A stretch of 54,998 nucleotides of DNA. It comes from Gammaproteobacteria bacterium (lineage in GTDB: Bacteria > Pseudomonadota > Gammaproteobacteria > Pseudomonadales > Azotimanducaceae). The notes under the pieces were generated by a model. It was not told the origin of the DNA and ran no database searches. It was given only the letters and a program-made list of their open reading frames with translations. This document shows positions 39,154 through 47,599 of this stretch, in pieces. The position numbers and the translations under genes are program-made. The first letter of the stretch is position 1. Each line of letters opens with the position of its first letter. The stretch is from positions 1 through 54,998 of the forward strand of contig PBRQ01000079.1 in NCBI GenBank assembly GCA_002725995.1, given 5' to 3'.

Positions 39154-39281
39154 CTAGTTCTTGTTCGTTTTCTAACATCGAGCGGACTGGTTCCTTCATA
39201 GGTAATTGCTTTAACGGGCTAACGGTTTACATATTTTGCAGATTTGGTTCAGAATATGCAGTTACGGACAGGAACTAGCTA
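39151..39281 (+). repeat. 10-bp inverted repeat bracketing the rlmH-mrdA gap
   Basis: TAGCTAGTTC (39151-39160, containing the rlmH stop) and GAACTAGCTA (39272-39281, five bases before the mrdA ATG) are perfect inverted copies 111 bases apart. Pairing would place a stem next to the mrdA ribosome site (AGGAAC). It may also be chance or a relic of an insertion. Confidence 0.4.
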
Positions 39282-39285
39282 AATC

Positions 39286-41181
39286 ATGGTTGAACCTTTA
39301 GCCCTAAAAGATCATACCGGTGAGAGCAAAATATATTTTGAACGGGCAGTCTGGGGGTTCGGAATACTAATATTTCTAACCCTGATCCTCTTTGCTCAGC
39401 TCTTTTATCTGCAGATTGTGCAGCACAGCATTTATGCAACGCTATCCGATAAAAACCGCATTCAGATCCAGTCCTTGGCTCCCATACGCGGCTTAATCTA
39501 TGACATAAATGGAGAGTTGATTGCAGACAACATTCCCTCCTATAACCTTACAATCACTATTGAGCGGGTTGATGACCTTGACGAGACTCTCGGCAAGGTT
39601 GAAGAACTCGTCGGTTTGTCAGATTCGCAGATCAAAGGCTTTCGTAAGCGCTTGAAGCAGCGGCGAAGGCCCTTCGAGTCAGTTCCACTTCGCTTCAAGC
39701 TTTCTCAGGAGGATATTGCCAGGGTCAGCGTCAATCAATATGCGATGCCGGGCGTTGAGATAGAAGCCAAGTTGGTCAGGCACTACCCGAACGGTGAGTT
39801 GATGGCCCATGCCGTAGGGTCCGTCAGACGAATCAACGAAAAAGATATGCGTCGATTGAACCGGGTTGCGTATTCCGGTACTGACCATATCGGCAAGATT
39901 GGTATTGAAAGATTTTATGAGTCTGATCTCTTGGGAACCGTGGGCTATCAGAGAGTGGAAACCAATGCCCGCGGCAAAGTGATGAAGATATTGGATTCAG
40001 CGCTGCCGATTCCCGGGAAGAATTTGGTGCTGCATGTCGATTCGTCCCTGCAGCAGGTAGCAAGCGATGCTTTGGGACACCGGCGCGGTGCAGTAGTAGC
40101 CATTGATCCGGCAACCGGTGGAATTATGGTGCTGGTGAGCAAGCCCGGGTATGACCCCAATCTTTTTGTCACCGGCATTGACCATGCCAGCTACGCTGGA
40201 CTACGAGACTCAATTGATGTCCCCTTGTTCAATCGGGCCATACACGGTCAATATGAACCGGGGTCTACGATCAAACCACTGCTTGGATTGGCTGGCCTGG
40301 TAGAGGGGATAATCAACCCTGAGTTTACTATTGAGGACCCTGGCTGGTTCAGCCTGCCCAATGATGAGCGTTTGTACCGGGACTGGAACTGGACCAAGGG
40401 CGGTCTGGGTGGCCATGGCATAGTCAACCTGGAAAGAGCACTGTACAGGTCGTGCAATGTGTACTTTTACAATCTGGCAGTCAAACTGGGTATTGAGCGT
40501 ATACACGAGCATCTTAGGCTGTTTGGCTTTGGGCGGAATACAGCGCTGGATCTCCCTCGGGCAAGCAAAGGGCTGTTGCCCTCCAGGGACTGGAAAAAAA
40601 ATACCAGGGGCTTGCCCTGGTTTCCGGGGGATACGGTTAATATCGGGATCGGGCAAGGCGATATGCTGGTAACTCCATTGCAACTGGCAACAGCGGCGAC
40701 GGTCATTGCAAACCGGGGTAAGTGGGTTTCTCCCCGAATGCTAAAGGAAGGCAGTGAATTGATAGAACACACCAGCGTCTTTTTGCCGGAGGATATCGAT
40801 CTGGTACCGGATCATGTGTGGGACCTGACCATTTCATCTATGAAGAAGGTGGTCCATCGTGGAAACAAGGGATTTGGTGAAAATGGCACGGCCTGGGCCT
40901 ACATTGGTCAGGATATCCCCTATAGTATGGCTGGCAAATCTGGAACTGCCCAGGTGGTTGGCATAAAGCAGGGCGAAGAGTACAAAGAAGATGAACTGCA
41001 GGAACGATTAAGAAAACATGCCTGGTTTATTGCGTTCGCGCCGGTAGAAAACCCCCGGATCGCGATAGCCGTTTTGCTGGAAAATGGTGGCGGAGGCAGC
41101 CAATTTGCCGCGCCGGTTGCTCGCCAGGTAGTTGACCACCACCTGTTGCGCGGAAATCAAAGGCTGGTGGTGTCAGAATGA
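39286..41181 (+). CDS. mrdA: Penicillin-binding protein 2 (elongasome transpeptidase)
   Basis: PBP2 is the class B transpeptidase that cross-links peptidoglycan during rod elongation with RodA. It has 631 residues. A single membrane helix is at about 22-43. Active-site motifs are S327-T-I-K330, S389-C-N and K551-S-G-T. The N-terminal dimerisation region (APIRGLIYDINGELIADNIPSYNL) is typical. It is followed by rodA after a 16-codon mini-cistron. Confidence 0.97.
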   Translation: MVEPLALKDHTGESKIYFERAVWGFGILIFLTLILFAQLFYLQIVQHSIYATLSDKNRIQIQSLAPIRGLIYDINGELIADNIPSYNLTITIERVDDLDETLGKVEELVGLSDSQIKGFRKRLKQRRRPFESVPLRFKLSQEDIARVSVNQYAMPGVEIEAKLVRHYPNGELMAHAVGSVRRINEKDMRRLNRVAYSGTDHIGKIGIERFYESDLLGTVGYQRVETNARGKVMKILDSALPIPGKNLVLHVDSSLQQVASDALGHRRGAVVAIDPATGGIMVLVSKPGYDPNLFVTGIDHASYAGLRDSIDVPLFNRAIHGQYEPGSTIKPLLGLAGLVEGIINPEFTIEDPGWFSLPNDERLYRDWNWTKGGLGGHGIVNLERALYRSCNVYFYNLAVKLGIERIHEHLRLFGFGRNTALDLPRASKGLLPSRDWKKNTRGLPWFPGDTVNIGIGQGDMLVTPLQLATAATVIANRGKWVSPRMLKEGSELIEHTSVFLPEDIDLVPDHVWDLTISSMKKVVHRGNKGFGENGTAWAYIGQDIPYSMAGKSGTAQVVGIKQGEEYKEDELQERLRKHAWFIAFAPVENPRIAIAVLLENGGGGSQFAAPVARQVVDHHLLRGNQRLVVSE

Positions 41182-41228
41182 AGCGGATGTCGGGCTCTGT
41201 TTCTCCTGAACGGAAGTGCATCCCATGA
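41178..41228 (+). other. 16-codon mini-cistron linking mrdA and rodA
   Basis: An ATG at 41178 overlaps the mrdA stop (ATGA). It opens a frame of 16 codons (MKRMSGSVSPERKCIP) whose TGA at 41226-41228 overlaps the rodA ATG at 41225 (again ATGA). The peptide resembles nothing I know. The arrangement would pass ribosomes from mrdA to rodA by two successive stop-start overlaps. It may be fortuitous. Confidence 0.35.
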
Positions 41229-42364
41229 GCCAGGATTTTGTTCGCCACCTGCCGGGCTCAGGACATGTTTACCGACGGAAGTCTGGGCTGGGCGAAAAGG
41301 TTCATTTGGATTTTCCGCTCGTTATCCTGATGTTCAGTATTTCCCTGTATGGTTTGCTGATTCTTTTCAGTGCTGTTGAGCAGCAAACCGGGCCGGTTCT
41401 CGCGCAGGCGATTAGACTGGGAATCGCTACGGTCGTGATGGCGGTGATGGCGCAGATCTCACCAATTGTCTATCTGCGATTGGCTCCCTGGCTGTTTATC
41501 CTTGGCTTGCTTCTGCTGGGGTTGACCTACCTGTTTGGTTTTGAGGTAAATGGATCGAAACGATGGTTGCGAATTCCAGGCGTCTTGAACTTCCAGCCAT
41601 CGGAGCTTATGAAACTGGTGGTGCCAATGATCCTGGCCTGGTACTTCCATGATCGCCATTTACCACCGAAGACTAAGCACCTAGTGTGGGCGTCTACCAT
41701 GATTGCTATACCAGTGCTAATGATTGCGGCTCAGCCAGATCTTGGTACGGCCCTGGTCATCGGTGCCTCCGGCCTGCTGGTGCTGTTGCTTGCGGGAATC
41801 CCTTTGCGATTTGTATTTGGGTCCCTTGCCCTGGCTCTTGCCGCCGCACCCGCCCTTTGGTTTTTACTCAGGGACTACCAGCAACAGCGAATCCTCACAC
41901 TTCTGAACCCCGAGAGCGATCCATTGGGGGCCGGCTGGAATATTATCCAGTCAAAGACGGCGATAGGGTCTGGCGGGCTGTTCGGTAAAGGTTTGTTTCA
42001 AGGGACCCAATCCCACCTTGATTTTCTGCCGGAGAGCAAGACAGACTTCATTATTGCGGTGCTGGCGGAGGAGTTGGGGCTGTTTGGAATTGTAATTCTA
42101 CTAACATTGTATGTCCTGCTCATGGGGCGAGGCGTTATCATATCCTTGCAAGCGCAGGATACTTTTGGCAGATTGTTGTCTGGAACTATCACATTCACTT
42201 TCTTTGTCTATGTTTTTGTAAACATTGGAATGGTCAGTGGTCTGTTGCCGGTTGTTGGGATTCCCCTGCCTATGGTCAGTTATGGGGGGACATCCGTTGT
42301 AACCTTGTTTGCTGGTTTCGGAATGATAATGTCGATTCACACGCATCGAAGACTAACTTTGTAG
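41225..42364 (+). CDS. rodA: SEDS peptidoglycan glycosyltransferase RodA
   Basis: RodA polymerises lipid II into glycan strands in the Rod complex, paired with PBP2. It has 379 residues from ATG 41225 and about ten membrane segments. SEDS signatures are GSKRWLRIPGVLNFQPSELMKLVVP, AQPDLGTALVIGASG (with the essential Asp), and LPVVGIPLPMVSYGGTSVVTLFAGFG. A GTG nine bases upstream is in frame; the ATG has GGAAG at a better distance. Confidence 0.96.
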   Translation: MSQDFVRHLPGSGHVYRRKSGLGEKVHLDFPLVILMFSISLYGLLILFSAVEQQTGPVLAQAIRLGIATVVMAVMAQISPIVYLRLAPWLFILGLLLLGLTYLFGFEVNGSKRWLRIPGVLNFQPSELMKLVVPMILAWYFHDRHLPPKTKHLVWASTMIAIPVLMIAAQPDLGTALVIGASGLLVLLLAGIPLRFVFGSLALALAAAPALWFLLRDYQQQRILTLLNPESDPLGAGWNIIQSKTAIGSGGLFGKGLFQGTQSHLDFLPESKTDFIIAVLAEELGLFGIVILLTLYVLLMGRGVIISLQAQDTFGRLLSGTITFTFFVYVFVNIGMVSGLLPVVGIPLPMVSYGGTSVVTLFAGFGMIMSIHTHRRLTL

Positions 42365-42381
42365 AGGAAGCTGGGTTTAGT

Positions 42382-43398
42382 ATGCATGGAAGATTAACAA
42401 AAGGTATCTGCCTTCTAACAATTCTGGTGATGTCATTGCCGGTTCTGCCTGAAACTGTAGATTACTCAAAACGAGAAGAGGTTAAATCTTTTGCCAGAGA
42501 ACTTGCAGAGTCTGATGGTTTCACGGCCGATGGGTTGCTGACTGTATTTCGCCAGGCAAAGTACAAGCAAAGCATTATTGATGCCATATCAAGACCCGCT
42601 GAAAGAGTGCTAACCTGGAGTGAGTATCAGGACATTTTTCTCACCAGGAACCGAATTAGAGCCGGTCGAAAATTTATGATGGAGAACAAGGGCGCCTTAA
42701 CGGCGGCCTATGATAAATACGGCGTCCCTCCAGTGGTAGTAACGGCGATCATTGGTGTTGAAACCATGTATGGAAATAACAAGGGAAGCTATCGAGTACT
42801 CGATGCATTGATGACGCTAGCCTTTGACTATCCTCCCCGGTCCGCCTTTTTCAGGAAGGAATTGAGGGAATTTATACTTCTGGTTCGGGAAGAAAATCAG
42901 CTGGTCACGGAGTTGCAGGGATCTTATGCAGGTGCGATGGGGTACGGCCAGTTTATTCCAAGCAGCTACCGGTACTATGCGATTGATTTTGATGGAGATG
43001 GCGTTCGCGACATCTGGAACAACCCAACAGATGCGATAGGAAGTGTGGCAAACTATTTTTCAGAACATGGCTGGCGAAAAGGAGAGACCGTTGCAGTAAA
43101 TGCCTTGCTGGAAAATGAAAAGGGCTCTTCGGTTGATTCGAAATTCAATGTTTCACTAAAGGTGAGCAGTACCGTGGCCGCTATGCGCGAGCTTGGTGTT
43201 AAACCCCTCATAGAGATTGATGAGGCGCTGGAAGTTAGCCCCATGAAGTTGGCAGGCAAGAATGGAGAGGAATACTGGCTGGGCATGCACAACTTCTATG
43301 TCATTACTCGCTACAATCACAGCAGGCTCTATGCGATGGCTGTTTTTCAGCTTAGTGAGGCATTGAGAGCTTCAGATAAAGTTGTGAGCTACAGATAA
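42382..43398 (+). CDS. mltB: Membrane-bound lytic murein transglycosylase B family
   Basis: Cleaves the glycan backbone of peptidoglycan to 1,6-anhydromuramic products. It has 338 residues. An N-terminal signal peptide (about residues 6-23) lacks a convincing lipobox, unlike E. coli MltB, so the protein may be soluble in the periplasm. Glu127 in TAIIGVETMYGN is the catalytic acid, and DFDGDG at 202-207 matches the Slt35 calcium site. GAMGYGQFIPSSYRYYAIDFDGDG is the family core. The last codons lie in a 19-bp tandem duplication that supplies the stop codon. Confidence 0.94.
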   Translation: MHGRLTKGICLLTILVMSLPVLPETVDYSKREEVKSFARELAESDGFTADGLLTVFRQAKYKQSIIDAISRPAERVLTWSEYQDIFLTRNRIRAGRKFMMENKGALTAAYDKYGVPPVVVTAIIGVETMYGNNKGSYRVLDALMTLAFDYPPRSAFFRKELREFILLVREENQLVTELQGSYAGAMGYGQFIPSSYRYYAIDFDGDGVRDIWNNPTDAIGSVANYFSEHGWRKGETVAVNALLENEKGSSVDSKFNVSLKVSSTVAAMRELGVKPLIEIDEALEVSPMKLAGKNGEEYWLGMHNFYVITRYNHSRLYAMAVFQLSEALRASDKVVSYR

Positions 43399-43410
43399 AG
43401 TTGCGAGCTA
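43373..43410 (+). repeat. 19-bp tandem duplication over the mltB stop
   Basis: CAGATAAAGTTGTGAGCTA (43373-43391) is followed directly by a copy with one change (43392-43410). Because 19 is not a multiple of three, the second copy reads in another frame and contributes the TAA that ends mltB at 43396-43398. Confidence 0.75.
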
Positions 43411-43442
43411 CAGTTACCACTAAAACATTTGTACCCAGCCCG

Positions 43443-44312
43443 ATGAATACGAAGGTGATGTTTTCTTTCATTGTATTCGTTGGAATCATCCTGCTGAACT
43501 CGTGTTCATCGGTTCCGCCAACCCGTAGTGTGCCGCCCACATCATCTGGCACGAAGACCCTGCCGGGCAACAAGAGCCCCTACGTCGTATTTGGCAAAAC
43601 ATATGAGATCATGCCGGATAGTTTGGAGTATCTGGAGATTGGCATTGCCTCCTGGTACGGAAAAAAATTCCATGGGCAATTGACTGCCAATGGTGAGACG
43701 TACGATATGTACCAATTGTCGGCAGCCCATAAAACATTGCCACTTCCAACAGTTGTTAGGGTAACCAACCTTGACAATGGGAAGAGGGTAACACTTAGGG
43801 TAAACGACAGGGGACCCTTTCACGCTGATCGGGTTATTGATTTGTCTTACCGGGCCGCAATAGAGCTCGGGTTTGTTGATGAGGGTACTGCGCCGGTAGT
43901 GGTAGAAGCGGTTGATACGCTGAACTACCCCGGGAGAGATTTCGGGTACCCAGAAGGCCCTCCACCTTCTGCAGGCTCTCTACACGTTGAGGGCTCTCTA
44001 CAAGCTGAGGGCTCTTTATCCGCTGAGGGCTCTCGAATCACAAAATGGCAGTTTGCGGGCTCCTTGTATTTCCTTCAAGCGGGGGCATTCAGCCGTATCG
44101 AGAGTGCCGAGTTGTTGTTGCCGAAGATTCGGGAACTGCTGTCAGGGTTTGACACCGGTATTCAGGTGCGGATATTGCAGAGCGAATCAGATCAGGGAAT
44201 CTTGCACAAGGTGTGGATTGGGCCGATCGAGACACACGCCGAGGAAGAAAAAATATCCACTTTGGTTAGAAAAATAACAGCCAGCAAACCTATTATGATT
44301 GAGCTTGAGTAG
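43443..44312 (+). CDS. rlpA: Septal ring lytic transglycosylase RlpA family lipoprotein
   Basis: RlpA is an outer-membrane lipoprotein; in Pseudomonas it cleaves glycan strands lacking stem peptides. It has 289 residues from ATG 43443, with a signal peptide ending in LLNSC (Cys21 lipidated). The double-psi beta-barrel domain runs about 65-160 (GIASWYGKKFHGQLTANGE, RVNDRGPFHADRVIDLS). A linker with a repeated 6-residue unit follows, then a C-terminal SPOR domain (YFLQAGAFSRIESAE) that binds denuded peptidoglycan. A TTG at 43401 is also in frame but would place 14 extra residues before the signal peptide. Confidence 0.94.
   Translation: MNTKVMFSFIVFVGIILLNSCSSVPPTRSVPPTSSGTKTLPGNKSPYVVFGKTYEIMPDSLEYLEIGIASWYGKKFHGQLTANGETYDMYQLSAAHKTLPLPTVVRVTNLDNGKRVTLRVNDRGPFHADRVIDLSYRAAIELGFVDEGTAPVVVEAVDTLNYPGRDFGYPEGPPPSAGSLHVEGSLQAEGSLSAEGSRITKWQFAGSLYFLQAGAFSRIESAELLLPKIRELLSGFDTGIQVRILQSESDQGILHKVWIGPIETHAEEEKISTLVRKITASKPIMIELE
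43974..44033 (+). repeat. 18-bp in-frame tandem repeat in rlpA
   Basis: Three 18-base units start at 43974, 43992 and 44010, followed by a partial unit (GGCTCT, 44028-44033). They encode Gly-Ser-Leu-x-x-Glu three times and then Gly-Ser in the linker between the barrel and SPOR domains. Unit number could vary between strains without shifting the frame. Confidence 0.8.
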
Positions 44313-44386
44313 TGCCGCCAAATAGCGCTGATTCGTAGCCGAACCAACAGGTGTGTAAAATATGAGGCAAAGAGGAATTAACAACA

Positions 44387-45550
44387 ATGTATAGACTGCT
44401 TACCCTTTTCTTTACCCTGATAATATCGGGTACCCTGTTGGCTTCTGCGCCTATCATTCCTGCGTCACCGCAACTCGCCGCCCAGGGCTATCTGCTTATT
44501 GACGCGGCTACGGGAACCGTTTTAGTTGAGCACAACAGCAAACAGAGATTGCCGCCGGCAAGTCTCACCAAAATCATGACGAGTTTTGTGGCCGCTAGTG
44601 AGATTGAAAGAGGTACAGTCAGCCCGAAGGATAGTGTAGATGTAAGTGTCAAGGCCTGGCGCATGGATGGCTCTCGCATGTTTATACAGGAAGGCACGCA
44701 GGTAGTGGTACAGGATCTGCTGCGTGGAATTGTTATCCAGTCAGGAAATGATGCCAGTGTGGCGTTGGCTGAACATATCGCGGGTAGTGAGGAAGCTTTT
44801 GTCGATATTATGAATCAACAGGCGTCGCGGCTCGGCATGGTTGACACCAATTTCGCCAACAGCACCGGCTTGCCGGATGAAAATCATTACACAACCGCGG
44901 CGGATCTAGCGAGACTAACCGTAGCGTTAATCGAGAAATATCCAGAACACTACAAACTTTACTCGGAAAAATACTTCACCTACAACAATATCAGGCAACC
45001 GAATCGGAACTCCCTTTTGTGGAGAGACAGTACGGTTGATGGTGTAAAGACTGGCCATACGGATGCTGCTGGACATTGCCTCATTGCTTCAGCGCAAAGA
45101 GAAGGGATGCGGCTCGTCTCAGTCGTGATGGGCACCCAGTCTGAGGAAGCACGTTCGACCGAAAGTCAAAAGTTGATGACCTATGGGTTTCGGTATTTTG
45201 AAACGGTACCCCTATACAGTGGGCGTGAGTCACTGAAAAAGGTCCGCGTCTGGGGAGGCTCTCATGGCTCGATCAATATTGGGCTTGAGGATGACATTGT
45301 AGTGACGATAGCGCGCGGCACGCGGGATAGTCTTGCTGCGCATATGGATATCACTCATGAAATTTATGCTCCCCTATCCCAGGGACAAGAGTTGGGCACC
45401 CTTATCGTCAAGGTGGATGAGGAAGTTTTGTTGAGCCAAAAACTGGTCGCGCTGAATGCGGTCGAACAGGCTGGTTTCTTCAGTCGCCTATGGGATGATA
45501 TCGACCTATTCTTTTTGCAGTTGTTCGATGGAGACCCGCTCGAAATATAA
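44387..45550 (+). CDS. dacA: D-alanyl-D-alanine carboxypeptidase (PBP5 family)
   Basis: Removes the terminal D-Ala from peptidoglycan pentapeptides in the periplasm. It has 387 residues. The signal peptide ends near residue 21. Active-site motifs are S59-L-T-K62, S119-G-N and K221-T-G. A C-terminal beta domain is followed by an amphipathic helix (FFSRLWDDIDLFFLQLF) that anchors it to the inner membrane. It follows rlpA, as in Pseudomonas and E. coli relatives. Confidence 0.96.
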   Translation: MYRLLTLFFTLIISGTLLASAPIIPASPQLAAQGYLLIDAATGTVLVEHNSKQRLPPASLTKIMTSFVAASEIERGTVSPKDSVDVSVKAWRMDGSRMFIQEGTQVVVQDLLRGIVIQSGNDASVALAEHIAGSEEAFVDIMNQQASRLGMVDTNFANSTGLPDENHYTTAADLARLTVALIEKYPEHYKLYSEKYFTYNNIRQPNRNSLLWRDSTVDGVKTGHTDAAGHCLIASAQREGMRLVSVVMGTQSEEARSTESQKLMTYGFRYFETVPLYSGRESLKKVRVWGGSHGSINIGLEDDIVVTIARGTRDSLAAHMDITHEIYAPLSQGQELGTLIVKVDEEVLLSQKLVALNAVEQAGFFSRLWDDIDLFFLQLFDGDPLEI

Positions 45551-45573
45551 CCCTGCGCGGTCGGAGATCAAAT

Positions 45574-45834
45574 GTGAAGGAACCAAAGATTGAATTTCCC
45601 TGCGACTACCCCATCAAGGTGATTGGTGAATCGCACTCCGGTTTTCAGGATGAGGTTCTGACTATCGTACGTCGCTATGATCCAACGATCGCGCTTGACA
45701 AGGTAAAGGAAAGACCGAGTAGCAAAGGAAAATACAGTTCGATAACCGTACTGCTGTGGGCGACGGGGGAGCCTCAAATCATGAGCCTGTTTGCGGAACT
45801 GAAGAACTGCGCCGGCGTCCGCCTCGTATTGTGA
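45574..45834 (+). CDS. ybeD: YbeD family protein (DUF493)
   Basis: A small protein of 86 residues, with IEFPCDYPIKVIGESHSGFQDEVL and RPSSKGKYSSITVLLWATGEPQIMSLFAEL matching E. coli YbeD. The function is unknown; the fold is ACT-like and the gene is nearly always beside lipB. The start is GTG with CGGAGA eight bases upstream. Its stop overlaps the lipB GTG start (GTGA). Confidence 0.93.
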   Translation: MKEPKIEFPCDYPIKVIGESHSGFQDEVLTIVRRYDPTIALDKVKERPSSKGKYSSITVLLWATGEPQIMSLFAELKNCAGVRLVL

Positions 45835-46541
45835 TCCCATCAGCGCCAGGTCAGGACCCCAGAGTAGATAGCATTCCCGGAGCGCATATCCTCAATGTAA
45901 GGGACCTTGGCGTCACACATTATCAGGACACATTGCGACTAATGCGCGAATTTACAGATGCGCGCAATGCGGAAACAGCCGATGAAATCTGGCTGCTGCA
46001 GCACGAGAAAATCTTTACCCAGGGGCAGGCCGGAAAAGATGAACATATCCTGGACACCGGTAACATTCCTATTGTCAGGTCGGACAGGGGCGGACAGGTT
46101 ACCTATCATGGTCCCGGTCAGTTGATTTGCTATCTGCTGCTTGATCTCAAGAGAAAGCAATTGGATATCAGGGGCCTTGTTAGTGGAATAGAACAGTCAG
46201 TTATACGCCTGTTAGCCAGCTATGACGTCGAGGCGAGCACTAGAGAGGGTGCTCCTGGTGTTTATGTGGGTGGCGCAAAGATCGCTGCTTTGGGGCTGAG
46301 GGTTCGCAGAGCACGCTCATACCATGGCATGAGTTTGAATGTTGCAATGGACCTGGAGCCCTTTGGAAGAATCAACCCCTGCGGGTACGAGGGGTTAGCG
46401 GTAACTGACTTGATCAGTCTTGGGATCAATGAAGACATTTCCGCCGTGTCGGCAAGACTCCTGAAGCAACTGGTCGCACATTTCGCGTATGATTCCATTA
46501 CCAGACAAGGTGACTGGCGGGCAAAATCACATGGGGAATGA
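45831..46541 (+). CDS. lipB: Octanoyl-ACP:protein N-octanoyltransferase
   Basis: LipB transfers octanoate from acyl carrier protein to lipoyl domains, the first step of protein lipoylation. It has 236 residues from GTG 45831. Motifs are [18 protein letters not shown], the Lys of [14 protein letters not shown] and the catalytic Cys of INPCGYEGL. The GTG start overlaps the ybeD stop by four bases; no ATG is available near by. The 3' end overlaps lipA by 11 bases. Confidence 0.94.
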   Translation: MIPSAPGQDPRVDSIPGAHILNVRDLGVTHYQDTLRLMREFTDARNAETADEIWLLQHEKIFTQGQAGKDEHILDTGNIPIVRSDRGGQVTYHGPGQLICYLLLDLKRKQLDIRGLVSGIEQSVIRLLASYDVEASTREGAPGVYVGGAKIAALGLRVRRARSYHGMSLNVAMDLEPFGRINPCGYEGLAVTDLISLGINEDISAVSARLLKQLVAHFAYDSITRQGDWRAKSHGE

Positions 46542-47487
46542 CAAGAAGAACAGGCTTATTCAGGGCGAGAAATTGCGAGGCGCCGATAAATTCAAGCGTA
46601 TTCCTGTGAAGGTTGTGCCGACGCACGAACGGCTGCGTAAGCCGGACTGGATACGGGTACGGTTACCAAGTTCACCCGAGCTAACCAGAATAAAGGGGAT
46701 CTTGCGCCAGCGAAAACTGGCTTCGGTCTGTGAAGAGGCGACTTGTCCCAATTTGCCTGAATGTTTCTCGCATGGCACTGCCACCTTTATGATTATGGGT
46801 GAGATCTGCACTAGGCGTTGTCCATTTTGTGATGTGGCCCATGGGAAACCTCATCCATCGGATAGAGATGAGCCGAAGCATCTGGCTGAAGCGATTGCCG
46901 AAATGCAACTCAAGTATGTAGTCATTACTTCAGTTACACGGGATGATTTGAAGGATAGTGGTGCAGGACATTTTGCCGCATGTATCCAGGAAATCAGAAA
47001 AATGAACCCGGATACTCGCCTCGAAATACTGGTCCCGGATTTTCGTGGCAGGATGGATATCGCCCTAGATATCTTGCGGCAAACCCCGCCAGACGTTTTT
47101 AATCACAACCTTGAAACAATACCAGACTTGTACCAACAGGCCAGGCCAGGTGCTGACTATGATTGGTCCCTGCGCCTGCTGCTTCGCTACAAGGAGGTGG
47201 CGCCAGACATTGTTACCAAATCCGGGTTGATGTTGGGGCTTGGCGAGACTCCAGATCAGGTTGAGCAGGTGATGGCGGATCTTCTCGAACACCGGGTTGA
47301 TATGCTGACCCTGGGCCAGTACCTGCAACCCAGCAAGGACCATCTGCCTGTAGCGCGCTTTGTACATCCCGATGAGTTTAGTGAGCTAGGGGAGTTGGCT
47401 AAGTCGATGGGCTTCAAGCATGTTGCCAGTGCGCCACTGGTGCGTTCTTCCTATCACGCGGACCTGCAGGCCAGTGGGGATTTTTAA
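46531..47487 (+). CDS. lipA: Lipoyl synthase
   Basis: A radical SAM enzyme that inserts two sulfurs into protein-bound octanoyl groups. It has 318 residues (E. coli 321). Cys67, Cys72 and Cys78 ([12 protein letters not shown]) hold the auxiliary sacrificial cluster. Cys93, Cys97 and Cys100 (CTRRCPFC) hold the radical SAM cluster. The C-terminal RSSYHA motif supplies the Ser ligand. ATG 46531 lies inside the end of lipB; an earlier ATG at 46489 would add 14 residues not seen in the family. Confidence 0.96.
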   Translation: MGNDKKNRLIQGEKLRGADKFKRIPVKVVPTHERLRKPDWIRVRLPSSPELTRIKGILRQRKLASVCEEATCPNLPECFSHGTATFMIMGEICTRRCPFCDVAHGKPHPSDRDEPKHLAEAIAEMQLKYVVITSVTRDDLKDSGAGHFAACIQEIRKMNPDTRLEILVPDFRGRMDIALDILRQTPPDVFNHNLETIPDLYQQARPGADYDWSLRLLLRYKEVAPDIVTKSGLMLGLGETPDQVEQVMADLLEHRVDMLTLGQYLQPSKDHLPVARFVHPDEFSELGELAKSMGFKHVASAPLVRSSYHADLQASGDF

Positions 47488-47599
47488 AGCAGATACTGGC
47501 AGTCCCACACACTCAATCATTAGTGATGTTTACAATGGTCTTGAGTTGAACGCCGGACTATTCAATCCTGATACTGAAATTCATCGAATTATTGTGAGA

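Noticed and set aside
47488..47599. Terminator between convergent lipA and moeB
   Set aside because: Only short weak pairings (ACTCAA/TTGAGT, ATCA/TGAT) without T-runs are visible.
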